Below are positions 1-6,120 of a DNA stretch of 9,959 bases, one piece after another. Where the stretch lies: contig JACWAC010000043.1 in NCBI GenBank assembly GCA_014874235.1, forward strand, positions 1 through 9,959, in the 5' to 3' direction. Within the stretch, counting starts at the first letter, position 1, and every line of letters starts with the position of its first letter. Under the pieces are notes generated by a model. That model did not search any database, was not told the origin of the DNA, and saw only the letters and a program-made list of their open reading frames with translations. The translations under genes and the position numbers were made by a program. The stretch is from Thermoplasmatales archaeon (GTDB lineage Archaea > Thermoplasmatota > Thermoplasmata > Thermoplasmatales > GCA-001856825).

Positions 1-27
1 CACACTTAAGGTGTGACTTTTTTTTTT
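1..27 (+). terminator. Hairpin plus T10 tract, likely terminator of a + strand gene to the left
   Basis: A short perfect stem, CACAC/GTGTG, with the 5-nt loop TTAAG (1-15) is followed after two bases by ten consecutive T (18-27). Archaeal RNA polymerase terminates at T-rich non-template tracts, and the hairpin may add to this. The gene it would serve lies left of the window. The T tract ends exactly at the stop codon of the convergent acylphosphatase gene, so on the other strand it is an A tract and would not terminate that gene. The stem may extend beyond the window edge. Confidence 0.5.
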
Positions 28-293
28 CATTTTATTATTCTAAAATTGTCCCAATCATCTTCTTGCACGTATTTTTTCTTCACGTCCGTTACGAGCGCGT
101 TCGGAATTTCCGAAATGCAGTATTGAATCAGTTTTTCGACCATATCGGGATCGCCGCGAATCATGGCTTCTACAGAACCGTCCCTCAAATTCTTAACCCA
201 TCCCGTGAGATTCAGTCCTTTAGCCATTCTTCTCGTTCTTTCCCTGAAACCCACCCCCTGAACAATCCCATAAAATTTGACGTTGCACTGCAT
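27..293 (-). CDS. acyP: Acylphosphatase
   Basis: An 88-residue protein, the usual length for this small cytosolic enzyme, which hydrolyses carboxyl-phosphate bonds such as those in acetyl phosphate or 1,3-bisphosphoglycerate. The family signature is complete: GIVQGVGFR at residues 9-17 carries the phosphate-binding loop and catalytic Arg17. GWVKNLRDGSVE at 31-42 carries Asn35, which orients the nucleophilic water. The ATG at 293 gives the canonical N-terminus, with the first beta strand (QCNVKFYGIVQG) directly after Met. The gene stands alone on the - strand and is divergent from the DNA glycosylase gene. It is convergent with whatever + strand gene ends at position 1. The physiological substrate cannot be read from sequence. 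Nothing is missing or truncated. Confidence 0.95.
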   Translation of the reverse strand: MQCNVKFYGIVQGVGFRERTRRMAKGLNLTGWVKNLRDGSVEAMIRGDPDMVEKLIQYCISEIPNALVTDVKKKYVQEDDWDNFRIIK

Positions 294-315
294 TACGCCT
301 CAATATTCAGGGTAT

Positions 316-325
316 TCAAATATTT
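316..325 (-). promoter_or_regulatory. Possible TATA box for the acylphosphatase gene
   Basis: On the - strand this reads TAAATATTTG, centred about 28 nt upstream of the ATG at 293, which would put transcription start at or just before the start codon. A second AT-rich stretch (TTTATAATA, near 333-341) lies about 43 nt upstream and is an alternative that would leave a short leader. The spacer between the two divergent genes (294-411) holds nothing else that I can identify beyond these elements and the opposing box near 386. Confidence 0.3.
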
Positions 326-381
326 AGTGTCTTATTATAAACTGCCGCAATTTTCTCTCTAGACTGATAAAATTGATAACG

Positions 382-390
382 TAATTATAC
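382..390 (+). promoter_or_regulatory. Probable TATA box for the DNA glycosylase gene
   Basis: TAATTATAC is centred 26 nt upstream of the ATG at 412. That is the spacing expected when an archaeal transcript begins at the start codon (leaderless). No Shine-Dalgarno motif precedes the ATG, which fits. Just upstream, TGATAA occurs twice (365-370 and 374-379); I attach no function to that. Confidence 0.42.
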
Positions 391-411
391 GATTCATGTT
401 TTAGCAACTGA

Positions 412-1362
412 ATGTTCCGAAACGTGTTTCAATTTACAATTCTTCCAGTTCCTCCATTCAACTTTCAGTTGACGGTCAAGAAACCCGCGGGCTGGAGTCT
501 CTTCAACGCGGGAGAGATTCTTGAGGATAAAACATTCTGGACTGCTACTAGACTTAGTGGAACGCTTGCCGGGATCAAGATGGTATCTAATGGATCGGTC
601 GACGAACCGAGAATACGGGTTTCAGTTTTCACTGAGAAACCCGTTTCACCTTCAGATAGTACTGAGATTTCTAATCATATCAAGAAAATGGTCGGTGCAG
701 AACAGGATCTAAGAGAGTTCTATTCAATTTCAAGGAAGGATAGAATATTGAAACATACAATAAAGGACCTCTACGGGATGCACGACACTCAGACTTCTTA
801 TCTGTTCAATTCTGTTGTCCTAAGCATCTGTCTACAAATGGCGAGATTGGAGAGAAGTCTGGCTATGATGGAAAGCGTCACAAATCGTTATGGTGACGAA
901 GTCGTATTTGACGGCAAAGTTATAAAAGTGGAACCATCAGCAGAGAGGATCGCCACTCTGGACGAAGCGACGTTTGCAAGAGAGTGCAAGCTGGGGTATC
1001 GTGCAAAATATATCATAAAGTCTGCTCAAGTATTCGTTGACGGTTTCCCAACCTCTGAAGAGATACTTTCAATGTCACCAACAGAGGCTAAGAGAAAGCT
1101 CATGGAACTGCCAGGTGTAGGAGACTACGCGGCGGACATAATCAATCCACATGGGGGATTTCCTATAGATGCTTGGTCAGTGGACGTATTTGGCCTCCTG
1201 TTCTTCGGCAAGGAACCAAGGAATGCCAGAGAGATGATAGAGAAGGTGAAGATAGAAGGCGTCAAAAGATGGGGGAAGTGGGCATGGATGGGGTTCTTTT
1301 ACGTGGCCCAAGACCTCGAGAATCTTTCCAAGAGGCTGGGAGTTAAGCTGAGGCAATTCTGA
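412..1362 (+). CDS. HhH-GPD DNA glycosylase, OGG1/AlkA-like, with N-terminal beta domain
   Basis: A 316-residue base-excision-repair glycosylase. Residues 1-120 resemble the N-terminal beta domain of AlkA/OGG1 proteins and contain a PPFNFQLTV-type strand. Residues 125-316 are the helical HhH-GPD domain. LGYRAKYI at 194-201 is typical of the OGG1/AlkA group. The helix-hairpin-helix is LPGVGDYAAD at 233-242, and the GPD aspartate is Asp258 in SVDVF, 19 residues after the position of the OGG1 catalytic lysine. That lysine position is Tyr239, so the protein should be a monofunctional glycosylase without beta-lyase activity. It has only two cysteines (140 and 192), so there is no Fe-S cluster of the Nth/MutY kind. 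Substrate may be an alkylated or oxidised purine or a mismatched base; sequence does not decide this. The gene is a single transcription unit with its own TATA box, 70 nt from the ABC transporter start. Confidence 0.85.
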   Translation: MFRNVFQFTILPVPPFNFQLTVKKPAGWSLFNAGEILEDKTFWTATRLSGTLAGIKMVSNGSVDEPRIRVSVFTEKPVSPSDSTEISNHIKKMVGAEQDLREFYSISRKDRILKHTIKDLYGMHDTQTSYLFNSVVLSICLQMARLERSLAMMESVTNRYGDEVVFDGKVIKVEPSAERIATLDEATFARECKLGYRAKYIIKSAQVFVDGFPTSEEILSMSPTEAKRKLMELPGVGDYAADIINPHGGFPIDAWSVDVFGLLFFGKEPRNAREMIEKVKIEGVKRWGKWAWMGFFYVAQDLENLSKRLGVKLRQF

Positions 1363-1392
1363 TCCGTCTGATTCCAAGATCAACACCCACTG

Positions 1393-1428
1393 TTCAAATA
1401 AACTTTAAATAAATCAAATTTATTTGAA
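1393..1428. promoter_or_regulatory. Dyad and inverted repeats over the ABC transporter promoter, candidate operator
   Basis: Two perfect inverted repeats share one right arm. The outer is TTCAAATAAA (1393-1402) with TTTATTTGAA (1419-1428), 16 nt apart. The inner is AAATAAAT (1407-1414), spacer CAA, ATTTATTT (1418-1425), a 19-bp dyad. The element brackets the TATA box and the expected start site, so a bound repressor would block promoter assembly. In archaea, iron and manganese uptake genes are often controlled by DtxR/IdeR-type metal-dependent repressors with palindromic operators; that link is inference, since the sequence is not the classical DtxR box. The region is AT-rich, which raises the chance of accidental symmetry. 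Confidence 0.42.
1404..1412 (+). promoter_or_regulatory. TATA box of the ABC transporter operon
   Basis: TTTAAATAA is a near-ideal archaeal TATA element, centred 25 nt upstream of the ATG at 1433. This spacing selects that ATG over the in-frame TTG at 1424 and predicts a leaderless mRNA. Confidence 0.65.
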
Positions 1429-1432
1429 TGAG

Positions 1433-2374
1433 ATGAACACAAAACTTATCACATCTATTGTTGCTGTGATTGTGATTGCGGCGTCGGTCACTGTTGTCTA
1501 CGCTGAATTTCATAAGGAAAAGTCTCAGCCATCTTCCATCACGGTAAGGGACGACTTAGGAAGAAACGTTACAATAACTCTGCCCGTAAAGCGTGTGGTA
1601 TCCATGGATCCTTCCGATACACAGATGATGTACGCAATCGGTGCGGGAGGTCTCCTCGTTGCAGACACAAGCTTTGACTGGTGGCCTGCAAATTCAACTG
1701 CTCTTCCTCACGTGGCCATGGACAGCGGAGTGGCTTCTGTCGAGCAAGTAGTGAACATGACCCCGGACCTCGTTCTCGCGACGACAATCCAGACCGCTCA
1801 GATTATAGACCAGTTACAGAACATCACTAACATCTCAGTACTGGTCTTTGAACCGCATAACATCTCGAACATTTATTCCGACATGTTAACGTTGGGAAAC
1901 GTTACCGGTCATTCATCAGGAGCCAACGCAGAAGTGAATCACATGAAATCGGTCATTCATGGTGTCCAAGTGAAAATTGCAAATTATTCGAAAGAATCCC
2001 TCCTGTACATGATGTGGCCAAGTCCCATCTATACAGCGGGACCGAACAGCTTTATCGATGATGAGATAACAGCGGCTGGAGGTCTTAATATTGCCGAGAA
2101 CTTAAGCGGACCTTACCCTGTCATAAGTATGGAACAAGTGGTGCAAGACAACCCTCAGACAGTAATAGTGGACAACAATACTGGTGTTTCGGACATCACT
2201 TACTTCACCAATGGGAATCAATCACATATCTGGAACAACATATCTGCTATCAAGAATGGCAGACTCCTGATATTCAATGTCACAGAATCAAATTGGGTGA
2301 ATGAACCTGGACCACTGACGATATATGCGGTTCAGATGATTGCCCAGTTTCTCTATCCGCAGGCATTTGAATGA
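1433..2374 (+). CDS. ABC-transporter substrate-binding protein, iron-chelate/cobalamin type (BtuF/FecB-like)
   Basis: A 313-residue extracytoplasmic binding protein. Residues 1-24 form a hydrophobic signal or anchor helix (KLITSIVAVIVIAASV, then VYA). No lipobox cysteine follows, and the protein contains no cysteine at all, so anchoring is probably by the N-terminal helix. The fold is the class III (TroA/BtuF) type: VRDDLGRNVTITLPVKRVVSMDPSDTQ-like opening strands, then a MTPDLVLATT strand, a long central helix region (about 150-180) and a C-terminal lobe. It carries 13 N-x-S/T sequons, far more than the cytosolic neighbours, consistent with an N-glycosylated surface protein. ATG 1433 was chosen because of the TATA spacing; a TTG three codons upstream is possible. 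The stop overlaps the permease start (ATGA). The ligand (ferric siderophore, haem, cobalamin or other metal complex) cannot be fixed from sequence. Confidence 0.88.
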   Translation: MNTKLITSIVAVIVIAASVTVVYAEFHKEKSQPSSITVRDDLGRNVTITLPVKRVVSMDPSDTQMMYAIGAGGLLVADTSFDWWPANSTALPHVAMDSGVASVEQVVNMTPDLVLATTIQTAQIIDQLQNITNISVLVFEPHNISNIYSDMLTLGNVTGHSSGANAEVNHMKSVIHGVQVKIANYSKESLLYMMWPSPIYTAGPNSFIDDEITAAGGLNIAENLSGPYPVISMEQVVQDNPQTVIVDNNTGVSDITYFTNGNQSHIWNNISAIKNGRLLIFNVTESNWVNEPGPLTIYAVQMIAQFLYPQAFE

Positions 2375-3357
2375 GATTTTCCCCCTTTATCTTTATCATT
2401 TTTCTTTTTTTTCTTACCATTGTTAATGTACTGGTATCTTTGTCAATCGGCCCAGTTCACATTCCAGTTAAAGAGATTCTGAAGAACATTTATCTATATG
2501 CATTCAACAAGGGTCCCAACTGGACTATTTCCACAATAATCTTTTACATACGACTCCCGAGGATAGTGCTCGCGGTCATCATAGGAATGATTCTGGGAGT
2601 ATCGGGATTGGTCACGCAGACAGTATTCAAGAACCCACTGGGAGATCCTTATCTGACCGGAGTTTCCAGCGGAGCAGCCGTTGGAGCAGCGATCGGATTT
2701 CTGGTGTCGCCTTTCCTGGTGCCGGTACTTGCATTCGTATTTGCCATGCTTGCCGTTGGAATCTCTTTCCTCATATCAAGGTCTGATGGAGAAGTCAACA
2801 CCGAAATGCTCATCCTGGCGGGCGTTTCAGTCAGTTTCCTCTTTTCTGCAGTGGCCTCCTACATAATATACCTGAAGGTGGCCAATTTGAGGGGGGTGTT
2901 GTTTTGGCTCCTTGGGGGCCTGTATGGGGCAACGTGGACGGATGACTTTTGGCTGTTCATAGCCCTTCTGGTCATATTCCCCCTGATGGTCTACTTCAGG
3001 AGGGAACTGGACATAATGCTCATGGGAGACGAACAGGCGAAGAGTCTGGGAGTCAGCACGGGAAGGGTGAAAACGGTCACCCTTCTTGTCTCCAGCCTAA
3101 TAACAAGCCTTGCAGTTTCGGTGGTCGGAATAATCGGATTCATTGGCCTAGTATCTCCTCACATAGGCAGAAAGATCGTGGGAGAATCGCACAGGTTCCT
3201 TGTGTTTGTTGCACCACTTATTGGAGCAAACATACTTCTGGTGAGTGATACCATAGCGAGGAGCACTCCGCAGGGAGAAATACCCGTCGGAATAATTACC
3301 TCCTTCATCGGTGCGCCCGTTCTGATCTACCTTCTTTACAGGAGGAGGAAAATGTGA
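2371..3357 (+). CDS. FecCD-family ABC transporter permease
   Basis: A 328-residue integral membrane permease of the BtuC/FecCD family, the usual length, with about ten predicted hydrophobic helices. Family landmarks are present in order. RLPRIVLAVIIG is at 61-72. NPLGDPYLTGVSSGAA is at 88-103. The ATPase-coupling region MGDEQAKSLGVSTGRVK is at 218-234. GFIGLVSPHIGR is at 256-267. EIPVGIITSFIGAPV is near 303-317. It forms the homodimeric channel through which the chelate delivered by the upstream binding protein crosses the membrane. Its ATG overlaps the previous stop as ATGA, and its own stop overlaps the ATPase start, so translation is probably coupled. The first codons are T-rich (T5-C-T8 at 2399-2412) because the first helix is rich in Phe and Ile; this tract could also act as a weak termination signal. 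Confidence 0.95.
   Translation: MRFSPFIFIIFLFFLTIVNVLVSLSIGPVHIPVKEILKNIYLYAFNKGPNWTISTIIFYIRLPRIVLAVIIGMILGVSGLVTQTVFKNPLGDPYLTGVSSGAAVGAAIGFLVSPFLVPVLAFVFAMLAVGISFLISRSDGEVNTEMLILAGVSVSFLFSAVASYIIYLKVANLRGVLFWLLGGLYGATWTDDFWLFIALLVIFPLMVYFRRELDIMLMGDEQAKSLGVSTGRVKTVTLLVSSLITSLAVSVVGIIGFIGLVSPHIGRKIVGESHRFLVFVAPLIGANILLVSDTIARSTPQGEIPVGIITSFIGAPVLIYLLYRRRKM
3341..3348 (+). promoter_or_regulatory. Shine-Dalgarno for the GTG-started ABC ATPase
   Basis: GGAGGAGG lies 5 nt before the GTG at 3354, inside the end of the permease gene. It is a strong match to the archaeal anti-SD and fixes the GTG as the start. Confidence 0.7.
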
Positions 3358-4085
3358 TCGACATCAAGGGACTGACGGTGAGATACGGAAAGAAGGTTGC
3401 TCTGGATAATCTCGACCTGAACGTAGGAGACGGAGAACACCTCATCCTTATGGGTCCCAACGGTTCCGGGAAGACGACGCTACTGAGGGCATTGCTTGGA
3501 TTAGTTGCACACGAAGGAGAGATAAGGTTGAATGGGAAACCGACCACTGCGCTAACGAGAAGGGAGCTCGCGAGGGAGATAGCGTACGTCCCGCAGATAT
3601 TCTCGACCCCTTACACCTTCACGGTGAAGGAATTCGTTTCAATGGGACTCTACAGTCTGACGAGGGAATGGTGGATTGAGGACGAAAGGATCTACGACAC
3701 GCTGAATGAAGTCGGGATTTATGAACTGCACGAAAAGACGATAAATACGCTTTCGGGGGGAGAGCTACAGAAGGCAATAATTGCGAGGGCCCTGATTCAG
3801 GATTCCAACTACATCTTAATGGATGAACCAACCGCCCACCTGGACATAAGATCGACCCAAGAGGTGCTGGAAGTGATATCGAATTTCAGGGACAAGGGTA
3901 TCATAATAGTCTCTCACGACCTGAATGCCATCAACAAGATGGGAGGGAACGTCCTACTCATCAAGAATGGAAAGATGGTTTTCAAGGGGACGAAAGCCCA
4001 TCCAGATTTCAAGAGTAGAATTGCAGACACCTTCGAAACTCGGATAAGTGAGATAGGAGACTTTCTTTACTTCCCGCTATCCTAG
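3354..4085 (+). CDS. ABC transporter ATP-binding protein, iron-chelate/cobalamin type
   Basis: A 243-residue cytosolic ATPase with every ABC motif intact. Walker A is GPNGSGKT at 34-41, the Q-loop is YVPQ with Gln81, the signature is LSGGE at 133-137, Walker B is YILMDEP at 153-159 with catalytic Glu158, the D-loop is AHLD at 161-164, and the switch His is His188 in VSHD. It belongs to the BtuD/FecE group and powers import through the adjacent FecCD permease. The start is GTG at 3354, supported by a strong Shine-Dalgarno and a 4-nt overlap with the permease stop. It is the last gene of the transporter operon. Its 3' end overlaps the stop of the convergent pantoate kinase gene by 9 nt, with no terminator visible between them. 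Confidence 0.95.
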   Translation: MIDIKGLTVRYGKKVALDNLDLNVGDGEHLILMGPNGSGKTTLLRALLGLVAHEGEIRLNGKPTTALTRRELAREIAYVPQIFSTPYTFTVKEFVSMGLYSLTREWWIEDERIYDTLNEVGIYELHEKTINTLSGGELQKAIIARALIQDSNYILMDEPTAHLDIRSTQEVLEVISNFRDKGIIIVSHDLNAINKMGGNVLLIKNGKMVFKGTKAHPDFKSRIADTFETRISEIGDFLYFPLS

Positions 4086-4934
4086 GATCAAACCGTCAGA
4101 AGAAATCTTGGTCTTGACTGGGTCGCCGTATTTCCTCAGGACCTCCAGGGAAGCCTGGTCGTATAGGGCTATTATGCTGTCTCCTATGAGTGATACCGAA
4201 GCATATTCTGCAGTCATGTCGTCCAGTATTTTCTCCGCCTTTGGCGAGACCAGGTTGGAATCGAAAGCGAATTTTCTGCCAAGGGTGAAAGCGTTCTTCA
4301 GGGTGGGTTTTTTCATGAATGCCTTGAATGCCTTCTTACCGTTCGTTACTATTTCCTCGAGATTGGAGGGTGATTTAATGACCTCTCCCGTTGGAGTTTT
4401 CTTCCTGAATGGCAGAATTATGAGTTCGGTAGGTTCCTCCATTATTTTTTCCGTAATCGAGAAAGGGAAGCTTCCTCCCTTGATCCTTACGTGAAACCCT
4501 CCCGCCATCTGGGACTGCACATCCCCCAGCCCGGTTCCCCTCTGCAGTTCTATCGTGTGAGCTATTTCGTATATCTCGCCGCTCGCAGTGTCATTTCCCA
4601 TTATGGCAGCACAGGTGGTGAGGGCGGCTCCTGCACTGAGACCGAATCCGCTTGAGGGAGGGAGTTCCGAAGAGGAGAATATCCTCCCAGTGAACTTCAG
4701 CATGTTGGCGCACGCTTCCTGTATCGAATTGTCTATTGGTATGCCGTTGAATCGCACGTCCATAGCGTCCGAACGTTCAACTTTCGTGGTGATCCCGGTT
4801 TCGACGCAGATCGAAACGCCTCTCGACCCCTTTCTTAGCAGGTCCTGTTCCTCGTTCGGAACGAAGAAAAGCGTTGCGCTTCCGGGTGAAAATGCCTTAT
4901 GGGAGTAGTTCGAGGATTCTTTTTGCGACCCCAA
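4077..4934 (-). CDS. Pantoate kinase (GHMP family)
   Basis: A 285-residue GHMP kinase of the archaeal pantoate kinase family (COG1829), which phosphorylates pantoate to 4-phosphopantoate in the archaeal CoA pathway. Using TTG 4934 as residue 1, the ATP loop is PPSSGFGLSAGAA at about 92-104 with Ser100. Glu129 and Asp138 (GTGLGDVQSQ) match the catalytic Glu and Asp of the Thermococcus enzyme as I remember it. Ser37, His126 and Arg150 match its pantoate-binding residues in spacing. No ATG precedes the conserved KAFSPG motif at 13-18. The nearest start codon is TTG 4934, which has an AGGTGA ribosome site 5 nt upstream, giving roughly 9 more N-terminal residues than the Thermococcus enzyme. An upstream ATG (4979) would enlarge the overlap with coaBC further and is less likely. 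It overlaps coaBC by 38 nt and follows it in the same operon and pathway. Confidence 0.9.
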   Translation of the reverse strand: MGSQKESSNYSHKAFSPGSATLFFVPNEEQDLLRKGSRGVSICVETGITTKVERSDAMDVRFNGIPIDNSIQEACANMLKFTGRIFSSSELPPSSGFGLSAGAALTTCAAIMGNDTASGEIYEIAHTIELQRGTGLGDVQSQMAGGFHVRIKGGSFPFSITEKIMEEPTELIILPFRKKTPTGEVIKSPSNLEEIVTNGKKAFKAFMKKPTLKNAFTLGRKFAFDSNLVSPKAEKILDDMTAEYASVSLIGDSIIALYDQASLEVLRKYGDPVKTKISSDGLILG

Positions 4935-6066
4935 TCTTCTCACCTTCCAGTTCTGTCTCCGCTCCTCTCTTAATCGCAATTGCCTTGGTGAAACCTGGTT
5001 TCACATCCCTCAGATCGTTTGCGACGATCATGTCAAGAGAATACTCAGCCATCCGCTTCTTCGCCCTAGAGACCAGTTCTTTCCTGGAAATGCCATATTC
5101 AGCCTTGAATCCTACAATCTTCCCCTTGTAATTTTCCCTCAGTAGCTTGAGGAACTTGGGTGCAGGCTTGAGGGTCAAGGACAATGATTTGTCAGTCGAG
5201 ACTTTCCCCTTTCTCTTGTCTGCAGTGAAATCGGAGAGGGCAGCTGGAACTATGACGGTATCGTACCTTTTTATAGAATTCATTTTGGATACGAGCGATG
5301 AAAGGTTGGTGAACCTTTCAAATTTCAGGAAAGGAGGAATGTTGACTCGAGTGTTGCCCAGGAACAATCCGACGTCCGCTCCTAGATAGTAGGCCATCAT
5401 GGCAATGTCTCTGGCAGTCTCGCCAGTTGAATTGTTTGTTATGACCCTCACATCATCTATGTTCTCATAACTGGAGCCACCAATGATGCAGATCCTTCTA
5501 TCACTCAACTCGTTGTGAAGTGCCCTTATCACTTCTGCAGTGATGGACTCGCAGTCCGCAATTTTTGCCTTCAACTCCTCGATCTGGGGGTCGATGAACG
5601 TAACACCGTACGATTTCAGCGTCTCGATATTCTTCACGATGATCGGATTTGTGTACATGTTGATGTGCATCGCAGGGACCACAACCACTGGTATCTTTTC
5701 GAGTGCGTTGGAAAATACCGAAGTAACCGGTGAATCGTCTATTCCATTTGCCATCTTCGATATAGTGTTGGCCGTTGCAGGTGCAACGAGGAAAAGATCG
5801 CAATCTTCGACAAGTTTCACGTGCTCGATAGCCCCAGTGAGCTCTTCGACCACTTTGTTTTCCGATGCGTATTCAAGTGAAGAGGGATGAATTATCTTCT
5901 TCGCGGAGTCAGTTACCACTGGGAATACTTCTGCTCCGTGTCTCCTCAACTCGTGGATGAGTTTCACAGATTCCACGGCAGAGATGGAGCCGGTGACTCC
6001 TAGAATGATCTTCTTGTCCCTGAGCAGAGAGGACTTGGAATCGAACTCCAATTTCTTTTTTGGCAC
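4897..6066 (-). CDS. coaBC: Bifunctional phosphopantothenoylcysteine decarboxylase / phosphopantothenate-cysteine ligase
   Basis: A 389-residue fused CoaBC (Dfp) protein. The CoaC half (about 18-185) is an FMN-dependent decarboxylase: GVTGSISAVESVK at 23-35, the active-site histidine His82 in IEHVKL, VAPATANTISKMANG at 94-108, the PAMHINMY motif at 131-138, and Cys172 in the substrate-lid region (KIADC). The CoaB half (about 190-389) is the ligase: IIGGSSYENIDDVR at 194-207, the NNSTGE motif at 211-216, PAALSDF at 274-280, and a KGKV motif with Lys288 near the acyl-intermediate site. Together they turn 4'-phosphopantothenate, cysteine and a nucleotide triphosphate into 4'-phosphopantetheine. 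The start is GTG at 6066; the nearby ATG at about 6076 is out of frame. It is the first gene of the CoA operon and is divergent from cysS. Confidence 0.95.
   Translation of the reverse strand: MPKKKLEFDSKSSLLRDKKIILGVTGSISAVESVKLIHELRRHGAEVFPVVTDSAKKIIHPSSLEYASENKVVEELTGAIEHVKLVEDCDLFLVAPATANTISKMANGIDDSPVTSVFSNALEKIPVVVVPAMHINMYTNPIIVKNIETLKSYGVTFIDPQIEELKAKIADCESITAEVIRALHNELSDRRICIIGGSSYENIDDVRVITNNSTGETARDIAMMAYYLGADVGLFLGNTRVNIPPFLKFERFTNLSSLVSKMNSIKRYDTVIVPAALSDFTADKRKGKVSTDKSLSLTLKPAPKFLKLLRENYKGKIVGFKAEYGISRKELVSRAKKRMAEYSLDMIVANDLRDVKPGFTKAIAIKRGAETELEGEKIGVAKRILELLP
4940..4945 (-). promoter_or_regulatory. Shine-Dalgarno that decides the pantoate kinase start
   Basis: On the - strand AGGTGA lies 5 nt before the TTG at 4934, inside the 3' end of coaBC. 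It matches the archaeal anti-SD complement (GGAGGTGAT) over six bases and supports initiation at TTG rather than at the GTG embedded in the motif itself or the upstream ATG. Confidence 0.5.
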
Positions 6067-6086
6067 CCCAGTACATAATATTTACG

Positions 6087-6100
6087 ATAAAAAATTTAAT
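6087..6100. promoter_or_regulatory. Shared AT-rich core of the divergent coaBC/cysS promoter
   Basis: The 54-bp spacer (6067-6120) holds a single AT block, ATAAAAAATTTAAT. Read on the + strand, AAATTTAAT is centred 25 nt before the cysS ATG. Read on the - strand, ATTTTTTA is centred 25 nt before the coaBC GTG. Both genes therefore have a TATA-like element at leaderless spacing, and the two elements overlap. Neither start has a Shine-Dalgarno motif. Confidence 0.5.
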
Positions 6101-6120
6101 GATGGTCGCTCTTTCCAAGT

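Noticed and set aside
301..326. Repeat of TATTC in the divergent spacer (304-308 and 313-317)
   Set aside because: Too short and too AT-rich to distinguish from chance.
1424..1432. TTG at 1424 as start of the binding protein
   Set aside because: It is only 16 nt from the TATA box centre, while ATG 1433 is at 25 nt and gives a normal Met-Asn-Thr-Lys signal start.
4108..4494. 128-codon open frame on the + strand inside the pantoate kinase gene
   Set aside because: It is antisense to a well-supported GHMP kinase and shows no domain.
5515..5890. Open frames on the + strand inside coaBC
   Set aside because: They lie opposite conserved CoaC motifs and show no family signature.
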